From Amycolatopsis cihanbeyliensis (GTDB taxonomy: Bacteria > Actinomycetota > Actinomycetes > Mycobacteriales > Pseudonocardiaceae), in contig NZ_VFML01000002.1 of the NCBI RefSeq assembly GCF_006715045.1, positions 620,001 through 684,000 on the forward strand: a stretch of DNA of 64,000 nt. Reading direction: 5' to 3'. The notes beneath the pieces were generated by a model. That model was not told the DNA's origin, searched no databases, and saw only the letters and a program-made list of their open reading frames with translations. The position numbers and the translations under genes are program-made. Positions 39,051-48,365 of this stretch are shown in pieces; within the stretch, counting starts at the first letter, position 1, and the number at the start of each line of letters is the position of its first letter.

Positions 39051-39920
39051 TCAGAAACTCGTGATGATCTCGTCGGCGAACTTCTTGATCGAGTCCTTCT
39101 TCTTGCCGACGTCCGCGTCGAAGCCGAGTCCGTCGAACACCCAGGGCATGGTGATCACGTCGGTGACCCCGATGTCCGCCTGCTGCTGGTAACCGTCCAC
39201 ACCGAACCGGTCGATGCACACGGCCTGGATCTCGAACGGCTCGCCCGCCCGGCCGAATTCGGTCCGCAGTTGCCGCAGCCGCTGGATCGTCGAGCTCAGG
39301 TCGTCGAACTTCATCATCGCCGAGGACCAACCGTCCCCCGCCCTGGCCGCCCGGCGCAACGCCGCCTCGGTGTGCCCGCCGACGTAGAACGGCACCCTGG
39401 CTCGCGGGGCCGGGCTCATCCGGAGCTTGTCGAAATCGAAGAACCGGCCGTGGTACTCGACCATTCCCCCGCCCAGGATCAGCCGCAGCACCTCGATCGC
39501 CTCGTCGACCCGCTTGCCCCGGTGCTCGTACGGCGCACCGCACCAGGCGAACTCCTCCGGCGACCAGCCGACGCCGAGGCCGAGCCCGAACCGGTCGCCG
39601 GTGAGCGCGGCCACCGAGCCGACCTGGCGGGCCAGTAGCACCGGGTTGCGCGAGCCCAGCTTCAGCACCGAGGTGTAGAACCTGATCGTGCTCGTCACCG
39701 CACCCATCGAGGCTGCCGCGATCAGCGGATCGACCCAGGGCGTCTCCTCGTCCCAGAACCTGTTCCCATCCGGGGTGTAGGGATAGTCGGCGGACACCGT
39801 CTCCGAGTAGAAAAGCGAGTCCGGGAGCGCGACCGCGGCGAAACCGCATTCCTCGGCCATGACCGCGAGTTCGGCCAGCTGGTCCAGCGGGCTCATCGCC
39901 ACCGACAACGTGAACTTCAT
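39051..39920 (-). CDS. LLM-class F420-dependent oxidoreductase
   Basis: A 289-residue luciferase-like TIM barrel. The start MKFTLSVAMSPLDQLAELAVMAEECGF, with FAAVALPDSLF, is typical of the TIGR03619-type F420 group; later GLGLGVGWSPEEF, LRLILGGGMVEYHG and RVPFYVGGHTEAALRRAARAGDGW (shortened, FYVGGHTEAALRRA) place it firmly. It should transfer hydride with coenzyme F420 on an unknown substrate. Start at ATG 39920 with AGGGATGG upstream; a longer frame to 40544 overlaps the divergent gene at 40083. It is followed by the NTF2-like gene. Confidence 0.92.
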   Translation of the reverse strand: MKFTLSVAMSPLDQLAELAVMAEECGFAAVALPDSLFYSETVSADYPYTPDGNRFWDEETPWVDPLIAAASMGAVTSTIRFYTSVLKLGSRNPVLLARQVGSVAALTGDRFGLGLGVGWSPEEFAWCGAPYEHRGKRVDEAIEVLRLILGGGMVEYHGRFFDFDKLRMSPAPRARVPFYVGGHTEAALRRAARAGDGWSSAMMKFDDLSSTIQRLRQLRTEFGRAGEPFEIQAVCIDRFGVDGYQQQADIGVTDVITMPWVFDGLGFDADVGKKKDSIKKFADEIITSF

Positions 39921-40082
39921 AGCACCATCCCTGCCGCGCCGAAGGGGGTCCTGAGAACTGTAACATGTTCTACTTTTGCAGGCCAGTCCTCGCCACGGCC
40001 GGGCATGACGGCGCACGCGGGGAACCACTGAGCTAGAGTCCGCGTTGTCCGGTTCAGCAACCCCTCCAAGGAGGAGTGAACC

Positions 40083-40868
40083 ATGGGTACCGCCGTCGTG
40101 CTGATCATCCTGCTCGTCCTCGTGGTAGGGGGCGGCCTTTACCTCGTGCGCGTCCAGGCAGCGAGAAAGCAACGTGAAGTGGATGACGCCATGGCGGACG
40201 CCCGCCGGTGGATGGAGCGGCTCGGTGGCCAGGTGCTCAACCTGACCGGCGCCGACACGGCTTCGCAGCAGGCGATGGCGGACGCCTCGGAGCGGTACAA
40301 CGCCGCGGGTTCGGAACTGGAGCAGGCGCGGACCGCGGAGCAGGCGAGGTTGGCCCGGCAGACCGCCCTCGAGGGCCTGTACTACGCGCGCGCAGCCAGG
40401 ACGGCGATGGGCCTGGACCCCGGCCCCGCCCTGCCCGAGGATGCCGAACGCGAGCGCGCGGGCAAGGTCACCGAGCACCGCTCGGTCGATGTGGAGGGAC
40501 GGACCTACGAGGCGTCCCCCGAACCCGGCCAGGACACCCCGCACTACTACCCCGGCGGCAGGGTCGCCGGGCGCCCGGTGCCGCAGGGCTGGTACAGCGA
40601 GCCGTGGTGGAAGCCGGCGCTGGTGGCGGGCGCCTGGGGCCTCGGCTCGATGTTCCTGTTCAGCGCCATGTTCTCCGGTATGGCCGGTATTCCGGACGCC
40701 ACGGCCTGGGAGGCGGGTTACGACGCCGGGCAGCAGGAGGCGATGGAGTCCGGGGACGCGGGCGACGGCGGGGACATGGGCGACGGCGGAGCCTCCGACA
40801 TGGGCGGCGACTTCGGCGGCGGTGACTTCGGCGGTATGGACATGGGGGGCGACTTCGGCGGGTTATGA
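40083..40868 (+). CDS. Membrane protein with coiled coil and Gly/Asp-rich tail
   Basis: A 261-residue protein of a type I know only as an actinobacterial hypothetical (DUF1542-like). It has an N-terminal membrane anchor (VVLIILLVLVVGGGLYLV), a helical/coiled-coil region with many Ala and Glu (about 25-125), a linker with HYYPGG and PQGWYSEPWW, a second hydrophobic span (ALVAGAWGLGSMFLFSAMF) and a Gly/Asp tail of about 45 residues (MGGDFGGGDFGGMDMGG). The start ATG has an excellent ribosome site, AAGGAGG. Function is unknown; the layout suggests a membrane-tethered protein that may bind divalent ions or a partner through the acidic tail. Confidence 0.72.
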   Translation: MGTAVVLIILLVLVVGGGLYLVRVQAARKQREVDDAMADARRWMERLGGQVLNLTGADTASQQAMADASERYNAAGSELEQARTAEQARLARQTALEGLYYARAARTAMGLDPGPALPEDAERERAGKVTEHRSVDVEGRTYEASPEPGQDTPHYYPGGRVAGRPVPQGWYSEPWWKPALVAGAWGLGSMFLFSAMFSGMAGIPDATAWEAGYDAGQQEAMESGDAGDGGDMGDGGASDMGGDFGGGDFGGMDMGGDFGGL

Positions 40869-40872
40869 GCGT

Positions 40873-41682
40873 TCAGGCCGGCTGGCAGCCGGGGCACCAG
40901 TACAGGTTGCGACCGGCCAGCTCGCTGTTCGCCACCGCGGTCCCGCACACCAGGCAGGGCAGGCCCGCGCGGCGGTAGACGTAGACCTCCCCGCCGTGCC
41001 GGTCCTCGCGTGGCGCCCTCCCGGTCACCTCCGGCAGGTGCTCGGGGGCCACGGTGTCGATCCGTCCGGTCCGCACGCCGCCACGCATCAGCGTCACCAG
41101 ATCCGCCCACATCTCCCGCCACAGCGCGACGTCCAGCGAGCGGCCGGGCAGCGAAGGCGGGACGCCGTGCCGGAAGAGCACCTCGGCGCGGTAGACGTTG
41201 CCGACCCCGGCCAGCACGGACTGGTCCATCAGCAGCACCGCGATCGAGGTACGCGAGCGGGAGATTCGGCGCCATGCCCGGTCGGGGTCCGCATCGCGGC
41301 GTAGCGGGTCCGGGCCCAGCTTTGCCTTGATGGCGTCGGCCTGCTGCTCATCCAGCAGCTCGCACCGGTTCGGCCCGCGCAGGTCGGTCCAATGTGTCCG
41401 TCCGACCAGGCGCAACCGCACCTGCCCCACCGGATCCGCCGCCGGTAGCGTCGCCTCGGTGAAGGTGCCGTACAGGCCGAGATGGACGTGCACCGTTCCA
41501 CCGGCGCCGAAGTCGTGGAAGAGGTGCTTGCCGTAGGCCTCCGCCCGGACCAGCACCTGGCCATCCAAAATGGACGCTTCAGCGGCGAATCGGCCCTGCG
41601 GGCTGGACACCCCGACCGGAGTTCCCGCGTACCGCCGCTGGTGCAGCCGGGCCAGCCGGTGCAGCGTGTGCCCCTCGGGCAT
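40873..41682 (-). CDS. nei: Fpg/Nei-family DNA glycosylase (endonuclease VIII-like)
   Basis: A base-excision-repair glycosylase/AP lyase of 269 residues. It begins MPEGHTLHRL, with Pro2 as catalytic imine base and Glu3; the Fpg signature here is of the Nei rather than MutM type. The DNA-binding H2TH helix covers QSVLAGVGNVYRAE. The zinc finger at the C-terminus is CLVCGTA...WCPGC (C-x2-C, 16 residues, C-x2-C), preceded by VYRRAGLPC. It excises oxidised pyrimidines. In M. tuberculosis nei (Rv2464c) also precedes rpiB (Rv2465c), matching the order here. The upstream spacer is a dispersed repeat. Confidence 0.95.
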   Translation of the reverse strand: MPEGHTLHRLARLHQRRYAGTPVGVSSPQGRFAAEASILDGQVLVRAEAYGKHLFHDFGAGGTVHVHLGLYGTFTEATLPAADPVGQVRLRLVGRTHWTDLRGPNRCELLDEQQADAIKAKLGPDPLRRDADPDRAWRRISRSRTSIAVLLMDQSVLAGVGNVYRAEVLFRHGVPPSLPGRSLDVALWREMWADLVTLMRGGVRTGRIDTVAPEHLPEVTGRAPREDRHGGEVYVYRRAGLPCLVCGTAVANSELAGRNLYWCPGCQPA

Positions 41683-41831
41683 CAGTGCCTGCTCCTGAAC
41701 GCGCGGCTCGACCGGACTCCGCCACCGCCGTCACCCTCGCAGGTGACACGCCCGGCCTCGCCGCCCGCGGGCTGCGCCGCGCGCGTTCTTCCGCTCGCCT
41801 CAGGCAACCACGTCCCGTTCAGGAGTGCCCC
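41683..41831 (-). repeat. Dispersed intergenic repeat, copy B
   Basis: The 149-bp spacer between rpiB and nei is the second copy of the element at 1522-1688. The core 41751-41805 aligns with 1607-1661 at 46 of 55 positions. As there, it fills the whole gap between a minus-strand stop codon and the next minus-strand start codon, with CAGTGCCT touching the start codon. Confidence 0.7.
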
Positions 41832-42323
41832 TCAGGCGTCCGGCAACGCCGGGGGCGTTCCGGTGCGCTCGTAGTCGAGGATCTGCTCGACCCGCCGGCG
41901 GTGCCGCTCATCCGGGGACGCGGGCGTCTCCAGGAACGCTTCGACGATCCCGGCCGCCTCCTCGGCGGTGTGCATCCGCGCGCCGACCCCGATCAGCTGG
42001 GCATGGTTGTGCTCACGGGTCAGCCGCGCGATCTCCGGGCTCCAGGCGAGGCCGACCCGTGCCCCGGGCACCTTGTTCGCGGCGATCTGCTCGCCGTTGC
42101 CGGAACCGCCGATCACCACCCCGAGGCCGCCGGGGTCGGCCACCACGCGACGCGCGGTCTCGATGCAGAAGGCCGGGTAGTCGTCGGCGGCGTCGTAGTG
42201 GTGCGGGCCGACGTCGGTCACCTCGTGGCCGCGCTCGGACAGCCAGGTCACCAGGTATTTCTTCAGCTCGAAGCCCGCATGGTCGGATCCAAGGTAGACA
42301 CGCACGAGACGGAAGTGTGCCAT
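41832..42323 (-). CDS. rpiB: Ribose-5-phosphate isomerase B
   Basis: Interconverts ribose 5-phosphate and ribulose 5-phosphate. The 163-residue protein has the RpiB start RVYLGSDHAGFELKKYL and the active-site loop GGSGNGEQIAANKVPG: here Glu, rather than the Cys of E. coli, is the base, as in the mycobacterial enzyme. HNHAQLIGVGARM follows. Start may be ATG 42323 or GTG 42305 (VRVYLG). It lies 149 bp upstream of nei. It is divergent from the phosphosulfolactate-phosphatase-like gene. Confidence 0.96.
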   Translation of the reverse strand: MAHFRLVRVYLGSDHAGFELKKYLVTWLSERGHEVTDVGPHHYDAADDYPAFCIETARRVVADPGGLGVVIGGSGNGEQIAANKVPGARVGLAWSPEIARLTREHNHAQLIGVGARMHTAEEAAGIVEAFLETPASPDERHRRRVEQILDYERTGTPPALPDA

Positions 42324-42364
42324 CCGCCGGGCGACCCCACGCGTCGGCCCGGCATCCTGGTGGC

Positions 42365-43144
42365 GTGGATCCCTATCTGAGTATCTTCGGGCAAGGTGGG
42401 CACGAGATCCGGCTGGAGTGGAGCTCCGAGGGACTCTCGGCGCTCAGCGCGGAGTGCGCCGTACTGATCGTGGTGGACGTGCTGTCCTTCTCCACGGTGG
42501 TCGATCTCACCCTGATGCGCGGCGGCCGGGTCCGGCCGATGCGCTGGGGCGACCCGCGCGCGGCCGAGGAGGCGGTCGCGGCCGGCGCGACCGTGCCGGA
42601 GCAGACCGGCGGCCTGCCACTGCGGCCCGCCGCGATACTGGGCACCCCGCCCGGCTCGTTCCTCGCCGTGCGCTCGCCGAACGGCGCCACGTTGTGCGTG
42701 GCCGCCGCCGAGACGGGGGTGGAGGTGCTCACCGGCTGCCTGCGCAACGCCCGCGCGGTGGCGCGACTGGCCAAGGCCGCGGCCGAGGACCAGCCGATCG
42801 GCGTGATCCCGGCCGGCGAACGCTGGCCGGTGGAGTACCCGGCCGAACCCGGCACGATCGGGCCGCTGCGCCCCTGTGCCGAGGACCATCTCGCCGCGGG
42901 AGCGATCGTGGACGCGCTCATCTCGCTCGGTGTACAGCGCCCCTCACCGGAAGCCGCGATGGCGGCGCGATCGTTTCGCGCCGCCGGCCCGGACGTCGGG
43001 GCGGTGGTGGCCGGATCCTCCTCCGGTAAGGAACTCATCGAGGCGGGTCACGGTCGCGATGTCGACCTGGCGATCGCGGTGAACACCTCGGACGTCGCGC
43101 CCTACCTCACCAAGGGCGCCTTTCAGGACGTCGCGGCCCGATGA
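42365..43144 (+). CDS. 2-phosphosulfolactate phosphatase family protein (ComB-like)
   Basis: About 259 residues from GTG 42365. The recognisable blocks are VLIVVDVLSFSTVVDLTL, VRSPNGATLCVAAAE, LTGCLRNARAVA, CAEDHLAAGAIVDAL, and a C-terminal SSGKELIEAGHGRDVDLAI. ComB removes phosphate in coenzyme M biosynthesis in archaea; in actinobacteria the role is unclear and CoM is not expected. The next gene starts within its stop codon (ATGA), so the pair is translationally coupled. The longer in-frame ORF from 41825 is not coding. Confidence 0.88.
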   Translation: MDPYLSIFGQGGHEIRLEWSSEGLSALSAECAVLIVVDVLSFSTVVDLTLMRGGRVRPMRWGDPRAAEEAVAAGATVPEQTGGLPLRPAAILGTPPGSFLAVRSPNGATLCVAAAETGVEVLTGCLRNARAVARLAKAAAEDQPIGVIPAGERWPVEYPAEPGTIGPLRPCAEDHLAAGAIVDALISLGVQRPSPEAAMAARSFRAAGPDVGAVVAGSSSGKELIEAGHGRDVDLAIAVNTSDVAPYLTKGAFQDVAAR

Positions 43145-43896
43145 GCGCGGTGGCCGAGCAGGGGAGATGGATCGAACTCGGTGCGGGTGTGCTGGCCCGC
43201 CGCCACGCCGAGCTCGACCTGACCACAGGCCTGGTCATCGGCGCGAAGGCCTGCCTGGCCATCGACACCCGAGGCGACGCGGCGCAGGGTGCCGAACTGG
43301 CCCGCGCGATCCGCGAGCGCACCCCGCTCCCGTGGTCGGTGGTGCTCACCCACGCACACTTCGATCATGCCTTCGGCACTCCGGCCTTCCGGCCCTGCCC
43401 GGTGTGGGCGCACCCGGGTTGCCGGGCCGCGCTGGCGGCCGACCCCGCCGCGACCGAGGTCGCCCCGCCGGAGGAGCTGGTGGCCGGCAGCGCCGTGCTG
43501 AACCTCGGCGGCCGGATCGTGCGGTTGATCCACCTCGGTCCGGCGCACACCGACCACGACCTGGTGGTGCAGGTGCCCGACGCGGGGGTGGTGTTCGCCG
43601 GGGATCTGGTCGAGCACGAGCCGGGCGGGTCGTTCAGCAGCGAGTCCTTCGGCGCGGACACCACGATCTCCGGCTGGCCGGCCGCGCTGGACGGCATCCT
43701 CGCGCTGCGGCCACGCATCGTCGTCCCCGGCCACGGTGAGCCCGTGGACCCGGAGTTCGTCGCGGCCCAGCGCGAACCACTGGCCGAACTCGCCGGGTTG
43801 TGCGCGGCCGGGCTCGCCCCGGAGGACGCCGTGGCCCGCTCGCCCTACCCCCGTGCGGTCACGCTGGCCGCGCTGGCCTCGGTCAGTCGAAGTTGA
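43141..43896 (+). CDS. MBL-fold metallo-hydrolase
   Basis: A 251-residue metallo-beta-lactamase-fold hydrolase. The metal-binding motif is [10 protein letters not shown] (HxHxDH), with further ligands in [21 protein letters not shown] (Asp bridging) and VPGHGEPVD. It is coupled by a 4-bp overlap to the ComB-like gene upstream, so they may act together. The substrate is unknown. It converges on the DsbA-like gene with a 14-bp overlap. Confidence 0.92.
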   Translation: MSAVAEQGRWIELGAGVLARRHAELDLTTGLVIGAKACLAIDTRGDAAQGAELARAIRERTPLPWSVVLTHAHFDHAFGTPAFRPCPVWAHPGCRAALAADPAATEVAPPEELVAGSAVLNLGGRIVRLIHLGPAHTDHDLVVQVPDAGVVFAGDLVEHEPGGSFSSESFGADTTISGWPAALDGILALRPRIVVPGHGEPVDPEFVAAQREPLAELAGLCAAGLAPEDAVARSPYPRAVTLAALASVSRS

Positions 43897-44512
43897 GCTC
43901 GCCGGTCCTGGTGCGCTTGAGCTCGAAGAAGTCGGGGTAGCCGGCCAGCAGGCGGGCGCCGTCGAACATCCTGAGCGCCTCCTCGCCGCGCGGGATCGAG
44001 CTCAGCACCGGACCGAAGAACGCGACGCCGTCGATGTGCAGGGTCGGCGTGCCGACATCCATACCCACCGGGTCCATGCCCTCGTGATGGCTCTTGCGCA
44101 CGGCGTCGTCGTACTCGGTGGTGTCGGCCGCCCCGATCAGCTCCGCGGGGGCGCCGATCTCGGCCAGCGCGGCCTCGGTGACCGCCCTGCGGTCCTGCCA
44201 TCCCTGGTTGTGCTGGCGGATACCGAAGGCCGTGTAGTAGTCGCGCAGTACCTGTTCCCCCTTGCTCTGCGCGAGCGCGGCGGCGACCCGCACCGGTCCC
44301 CACCCGGACTCCAGCAACTCCTTGTACTGCTCCGGCAGGTCCTCACGCCCCTCGTTGAGCACGGACAGGCTCATAATCCGGAAACGCAGGTCCAGGTCGC
44401 GGTGCTTCTCGACCTCCAGGATCCACCGGGACGCGATCCAGGCGAAGGGGCAGACCGGGTCGAAGTAGAAGTCGACCTTCGTGGGTCCGGCGGCTTGCTC
44501 GGTCATGCTCAT
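43883..44512 (-). CDS. DsbA-fold protein, mycothiol-dependent oxidoreductase type (single active-site Cys)
   Basis: A 209-residue protein clearly related to the mycobacterial mycothiol-dependent disulfide reductase Rv2466c: [64 protein letters not shown] and [15 protein letters not shown]. Rv2466c carries CPWC (from memory); here the motif is CPFA, so the resolving cysteine is missing and a monothiol mechanism with mycothiol is likely. It lies next to pepN, as in M. tuberculosis. Start ATG 44512 with AGGGAG 6 bases upstream; the longer frame was discounted. It should protect against oxidative stress or activate nitro-compounds. Confidence 0.9.
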   Translation of the reverse strand: MSMTEQAAGPTKVDFYFDPVCPFAWIASRWILEVEKHRDLDLRFRIMSLSVLNEGREDLPEQYKELLESGWGPVRVAAALAQSKGEQVLRDYYTAFGIRQHNQGWQDRRAVTEAALAEIGAPAELIGAADTTEYDDAVRKSHHEGMDPVGMDVGTPTLHIDGVAFFGPVLSSIPRGEEALRMFDGARLLAGYPDFFELKRTRTGELNFD

Positions 44513-44690
44513 CACAATCTCCCTGGTACCGGTGGCTTGGCCGCGGCGCGATCCGCCGCTGTGCGGGCAAACAGCGCCATGGCATCCCTTGTTCCCATTG
44601 TTCCCCATCGTCATCCACCACGCCCGCATGATTGGATGCGAGAGCAACAGAAAACGACAACCAATGACACGATCACGACCAGAGGTGCCC

Positions 44691-47264
44691 GTGCCCGCTC
44701 CAAACCTGACCCGTGACCAAGCCAAGCAGCGTGCCGAACTCCTCCATGTGGAGTCCTACGCGGTCGAGCTCGACTTGACCGACGGCAACGGCGGCCCCGG
44801 CGCGAAGACTTTCGACTCCGTCAGCACCGTCCGGTTCAGCAGCACGCGGCCAGGCCAGGCGTCCTGGGTCGACATCGTGGCCGCGGACGTGCGTTCGGCC
44901 ACCGTGAACGGGGTGGAGTTGGATGTCTCCTCCTACGTCGAGGACGACGGGATCGCGCTGCCCGACCTCGCCGCGGAGAACGAGCTCGTCGTCCGCGCCG
45001 ACTGCCGATACATGAACACCGGCGAGGGGCTGCACCGGTTCGTCGATCCCGTCGACGGCGGGGTGTACCTCTACACCCAGTTCGAGACGGCCGACGCCAA
45101 GCGCATGTTCGCGTGCTTCGACCAGCCTGACCTGAAGGCGACCTACCGGTTGACCGTGGTGGCACCGAAGGACTGGAAGGTCGTCTCCAACGCGCTGGTC
45201 GAATCCACCGAGGTCACCGAAGCGGGGGCGGTGCGCACCGTGTTCGCGGCGTCCGAGCGCATCTCCACGTACCTGGTCGCGCTGATCGCCGGCCCCTACC
45301 ACGAGTGGCGCGACGAGTACTCCGACGAGCACCGCACGATCCCGCTCGGGATCTACTGCCGCGCCTCGCTGGCCGAACACATGGACGCCGACCGGTTGTT
45401 CACCGAGACCAAGCAGGGTTTCGGTTTCTACCACCGCAACTTCGGCACGCCCTACCCGTTCAGCAAGTACGACCAACTCTTCGTGCCGGAGTTCAACGCG
45501 GGCGCGATGGAGAACGCGGGCGCGGTGACCTTCCTCGAGGACTACGTGTTCCGCAGCCGGGTGACCCGGTACGCCTACGAGCGCAGGGCGGAGACCCTGC
45601 TGCACGAGATGGCGCACATGTGGTTCGGCGACCTGGTGACCATGCGCTGGTGGGACGACCTCTGGCTGAACGAGTCCTTCGCCACCTTCGCCAGCGTGCT
45701 CGCGCAGGCCGAGGCGACCGAGTACAAGCACGCCTGGACCAGCTTCGCCAATATCGAGAAGTCCTGGGCATACCGGCAGGACCAGCTGCCCTCCACGCAT
45801 CCGATCGCCGCGGACATCGTCGACCTGCAGGCGGTCGAGGTGAACTTCGACGGCATCACCTACGCCAAGGGCGCCTCGGTACTCAAGCAACTGGTCGCCT
45901 ATGTCGGGCTGGACAACTTCCTCGCCGGGCTGCGGGTCTACTTCGACCGGCACGCGTGGGGCAACGCGACGCTGTCCGACCTGCTGACCGCGCTGGAGGA
46001 GGCCTCGGGGCGGGACCTGTCCTGGTGGAGTGCGCAGTGGCTGGAGACGACCGGGCTGAACTCCCTGCGTCCCCGTTTCACGCTGGACGAGCAGGGCCGG
46101 TTCAGCTCGTTCACGGTGCTCCAGGGCGGCGCCAAGCCGGGTGCGGGTGAGCTGCGCACGCACCGGGCCGCGATCGGCGTCTACGACGAGGGCACCGGGC
46201 CGGACGCGGGCAGGCTGGTGCGCACCCATCGCGTCGAGCTGGACGTGGACGGCGAGGTCACCGAGGTGCCGGACCTGGTCGGCATCGACGCGGGCAAGCT
46301 CGTCCTGGTCAACGACGACGACCTGACCTACTGCACGATGCGGCTGGACGAGGGCTCGCTGGTCACCCTGATCGACCGGATCGCCGACATCGCCGAGCCC
46401 CTCCCCCGGACCTTGTGTTGGTCGGCGGCGTGGGAGATGACCCGCGAGGCCGAGCTGAAGGCGCGCGACTTCGTCACCCTGGTCCTGCGCGGGATCGGCG
46501 GGGAGTCCGAGGTCGGCGTGGTGCAACGGCTGCTGCTGCAGGCACAGACCGCGCTCAACTCCTATGCCGACCAGGACTGGGCCACCGAGCACGGCTGGCC
46601 CCGGTTCACCGGCAAGCTGCTGGAGCTGGTGCGGGCCGCCGAGCCGGGTTCGGACCACCAGCTCGCCTTCGTCAACTCGCTGACCAGTTCCGTGCTCGAC
46701 GAGCAACTGCTGGCCACGCTGGCGGGCTGGCTGGACGGATCGGCGCCGCTGGAGGGGCTGACCGTGGACACCGACCTGCGTTGGCGACTGCTGCACGCGC
46801 TGGTGGCGCACGGCAAGGCCGGCGAGGCCGAGATCGAGGCGGAACAGGCGCGGGACGACACGGCCGCCGGGCGGCGGCATGCGGAACGCTCCCGAGCACT
46901 GCGGCCGACCCCGCAGGCCAAGGCCGACGCGTGGCGGCGGGCGGTCTACGACGACGAGCTGCCGAACGCGGTCAGCGACGCGTTGATCATGGGCTTTTCG
47001 CACCCCGGGCAGAAGTCGCTGCTCAGGGACTACGTGGAGCAGTACTTCGCGGTGATCGACGAGGTGTGGAAGCGCCGATCCAGCGAGCGTGCGCAGCCCA
47101 CCGTGGTCGGCCTGTTCCCGTCCTGGGCAGTGGAGCAGTCGACCGTGGACGCGGCGGACGCCTGGCTGGCCGGCGAGCACGCGAACTCGCTGCGCAGGCT
47201 GGTCTCCGAGGGCAGGGCGGGCGTCGTGCGCGCACTGGCCGCCCGCGAGTTCGACCAGTCCTGA
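44691..47264 (+). CDS. pepN: Aminopeptidase N (M1 family)
   Basis: A zinc aminopeptidase of 857 residues. The exopeptidase signature is [10 protein letters not shown], and the zinc site is [10 protein letters not shown] (His305, Glu306, His309) with the third ligand Glu in LNESFATF. The C-terminus is the usual alpha-helical ERAP1-like domain. I set the start at GTG 44691 ([16 protein letters not shown]), which matches mycobacterial PepN; AGAGG lies 5 bases upstream. The frame continues upstream without domain content. It trims N-terminal residues from peptides in the cytoplasm. It ends at a strong bidirectional hairpin. Confidence 0.97.
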   Translation: MPAPNLTRDQAKQRAELLHVESYAVELDLTDGNGGPGAKTFDSVSTVRFSSTRPGQASWVDIVAADVRSATVNGVELDVSSYVEDDGIALPDLAAENELVVRADCRYMNTGEGLHRFVDPVDGGVYLYTQFETADAKRMFACFDQPDLKATYRLTVVAPKDWKVVSNALVESTEVTEAGAVRTVFAASERISTYLVALIAGPYHEWRDEYSDEHRTIPLGIYCRASLAEHMDADRLFTETKQGFGFYHRNFGTPYPFSKYDQLFVPEFNAGAMENAGAVTFLEDYVFRSRVTRYAYERRAETLLHEMAHMWFGDLVTMRWWDDLWLNESFATFASVLAQAEATEYKHAWTSFANIEKSWAYRQDQLPSTHPIAADIVDLQAVEVNFDGITYAKGASVLKQLVAYVGLDNFLAGLRVYFDRHAWGNATLSDLLTALEEASGRDLSWWSAQWLETTGLNSLRPRFTLDEQGRFSSFTVLQGGAKPGAGELRTHRAAIGVYDEGTGPDAGRLVRTHRVELDVDGEVTEVPDLVGIDAGKLVLVNDDDLTYCTMRLDEGSLVTLIDRIADIAEPLPRTLCWSAAWEMTREAELKARDFVTLVLRGIGGESEVGVVQRLLLQAQTALNSYADQDWATEHGWPRFTGKLLELVRAAEPGSDHQLAFVNSLTSSVLDEQLLATLAGWLDGSAPLEGLTVDTDLRWRLLHALVAHGKAGEAEIEAEQARDDTAAGRRHAERSRALRPTPQAKADAWRRAVYDDELPNAVSDALIMGFSHPGQKSLLRDYVEQYFAVIDEVWKRRSSERAQPTVVGLFPSWAVEQSTVDAADAWLAGEHANSLRRLVSEGRAGVVRALAAREFDQS

Positions 47265-47270
47265 CGGCCT

Positions 47271-47311
47271 GCCGTGAGTGACCCGCCCGAACGGAGCGGG
47301 TCACTCACGGC
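47271..47311. terminator. Bidirectional hairpin between pepN and the DUF5130 gene
   Basis: A perfect 16-bp stem (47271-47286 with 47296-47311; arm GCCGTGAGTGACCCGC) with a 9-nt loop lies between two convergent genes, 7 bp after pepN and 2 bp after the DUF5130 gene. There is no U-tract on either side. It fits an intrinsic terminator serving both transcripts. Confidence 0.8.
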
Positions 47312-47313
47312 GG

Positions 47314-47808
47314 TCAGCCGGGGGCGGGGCCTGCTTGGTCGGTCAGCATGCGCAGGCCGCTGACCAGGCCACCGACCAGGTCACCCTCCTTGAAGGAGGC
47401 GACCATGCTCATCACGGCGAGCTTGGCGCCACGGTCGGGGAGCCGGCGGAAGGCCTCCTCGCCGGTGCACACCTCGACCACCCGCTCACCGGGAGACACG
47501 GCGATCAGCACGGCGCGCGTCGCCTGCTCACCGATGGACGCGTGCAGCCGCTCGGCGCGCGCCCTGCTGTCCTGTCCGAGCTCACCGATGTAGATGCTGA
47601 AGTCCAACCCCGTCTCGCGGGTCGAGAGAGTCAGCGCCTCGTCCAGGCGGGCCAGTTGGACCATGTTGAACGGGCCGGCCGGGGCAGTGGGCTCGTACAT
47701 CTTGGCGACCGAGACGCGGCCGCTCGCGGTCACCGCGGCGCCGTGGTCGATCTCGACACCTTCCGGCAGCGAGACACGATCCTCCCGGACCAGTTCACCA
47801 GTTGCCAC
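47314..47808 (-). CDS. DUF5130 / TPM-domain-like protein
   Basis: A 164-residue protein, homologous by position and sequence to Rv2468c, which follows pepN in M. tuberculosis. Blocks: RLDEALTLSTRETGLDFSIYIG, shortened here to LDEALTLSTRETGLDFS, then ARAERLHASIG, RAVLIAVSPGERVVEVCTGEE and AVMSMVASFKEGDLVGGLVSGL. The layout recalls a TPM domain. Function unknown. Start GTG 47808 with GAGGAGG 5 bases upstream. The upstream small gene overlaps its first 14 bases, so the two are coupled. Confidence 0.8.
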   Translation of the reverse strand: MATGELVREDRVSLPEGVEIDHGAAVTASGRVSVAKMYEPTAPAGPFNMVQLARLDEALTLSTRETGLDFSIYIGELGQDSRARAERLHASIGEQATRAVLIAVSPGERVVEVCTGEEAFRRLPDRGAKLAVMSMVASFKEGDLVGGLVSGLRMLTDQAGPAPG

Positions 47809-48067
47809 GGGCACCTCCTCGTACCGTCGACCGGGTCGGCTGCTCGGCTGACCCGGCAGGCGCACCCGCCGCGGAGACGGTATGAACCTGCACGTCCCCG
47901 ACGCCCTCCGGGTTGGCGCTCCACCACAACGGTGGGTACTCCCACGGTTGTCCTGGCCGGTACCGCGTCCTGCCCGCAGCCTTCGACCGCATGGTGGCCA
48001 GGGCACAGGCTCCGTAGATGGCCAGCGGGATCAGCGCGAAGACCAAGATCGTCTCGACGATGTTCAC
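47795..48067 (-). CDS. Small single-span membrane protein coupled to the DUF5130 gene
   Basis: A 90-residue protein from GTG 48067: an N-terminal membrane helix (ETILVFALIPLAIYGACAL), then a cytoplasmic part with RYRPGQPWEYPPLWWSANP, a motif I recall as conserved in actinobacterial proteins at this place, and a disordered tail. Its last 14 bases overlap the start of the DUF5130 gene, so both are probably made together and may interact. Function unknown. Confidence 0.72.
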   Translation of the reverse strand: MNIVETILVFALIPLAIYGACALATMRSKAAGRTRYRPGQPWEYPPLWWSANPEGVGDVQVHTVSAAGAPAGSAEQPTRSTVRGGARGNW

Positions 48068-48365
48068 GCGCGCAGCGTATCGGATGGTGTCCCGGTCACG
48101 TCGAGTGCGCCGACTCACCGGTAGCGACGGAAGTCGTGCGCCACCCGGCGTCATCCGAGCCCCGTCCGCCGACTGCCACGGAACCGATCCCACGTTGGGC
48201 CGAAAGATGTCGCGCGAAAGGTTGCAACTCAACGTACATGCGGTGGCACCCACCGACACCGTCTTGTTCCCAGAGTGAAATCCTCGTAGTTTTTTCACCT
48301 GTACGGGCCTTGCGCCCCGCTCCCCATCCCCAACAGTTGACGCACCGGTCCCGGAAGGACACGTC
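48068..48365. other. Spacer ahead of the hexapeptide-repeat gene
   Basis: 298 bp between divergent genes. It must hold promoters for both. Visible are GTGAAA (48275-48280) and its complement TTTCAC (48293-48298) around an AT-rich 12-nt spacer, and GGTGGCACCCACC near 48242. These could be regulatory sites. The ribosome site GGAAGGA lies at 48353-48359. No gene is supported here. Confidence 0.4.

Noticed and set aside
39051..40544. A 497-residue version of the F420 oxidoreductase gene
   Set aside because: The extra N-terminal 208 residues have no domain character and would overlap the divergent gene at 40083, which has a strong ribosome site.
44673..47180. A long minus-strand ORF opposite pepN
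   Set aside because: Antisense shadow; pepN has intact GAMEN and HExxH motifs on the plus strand.
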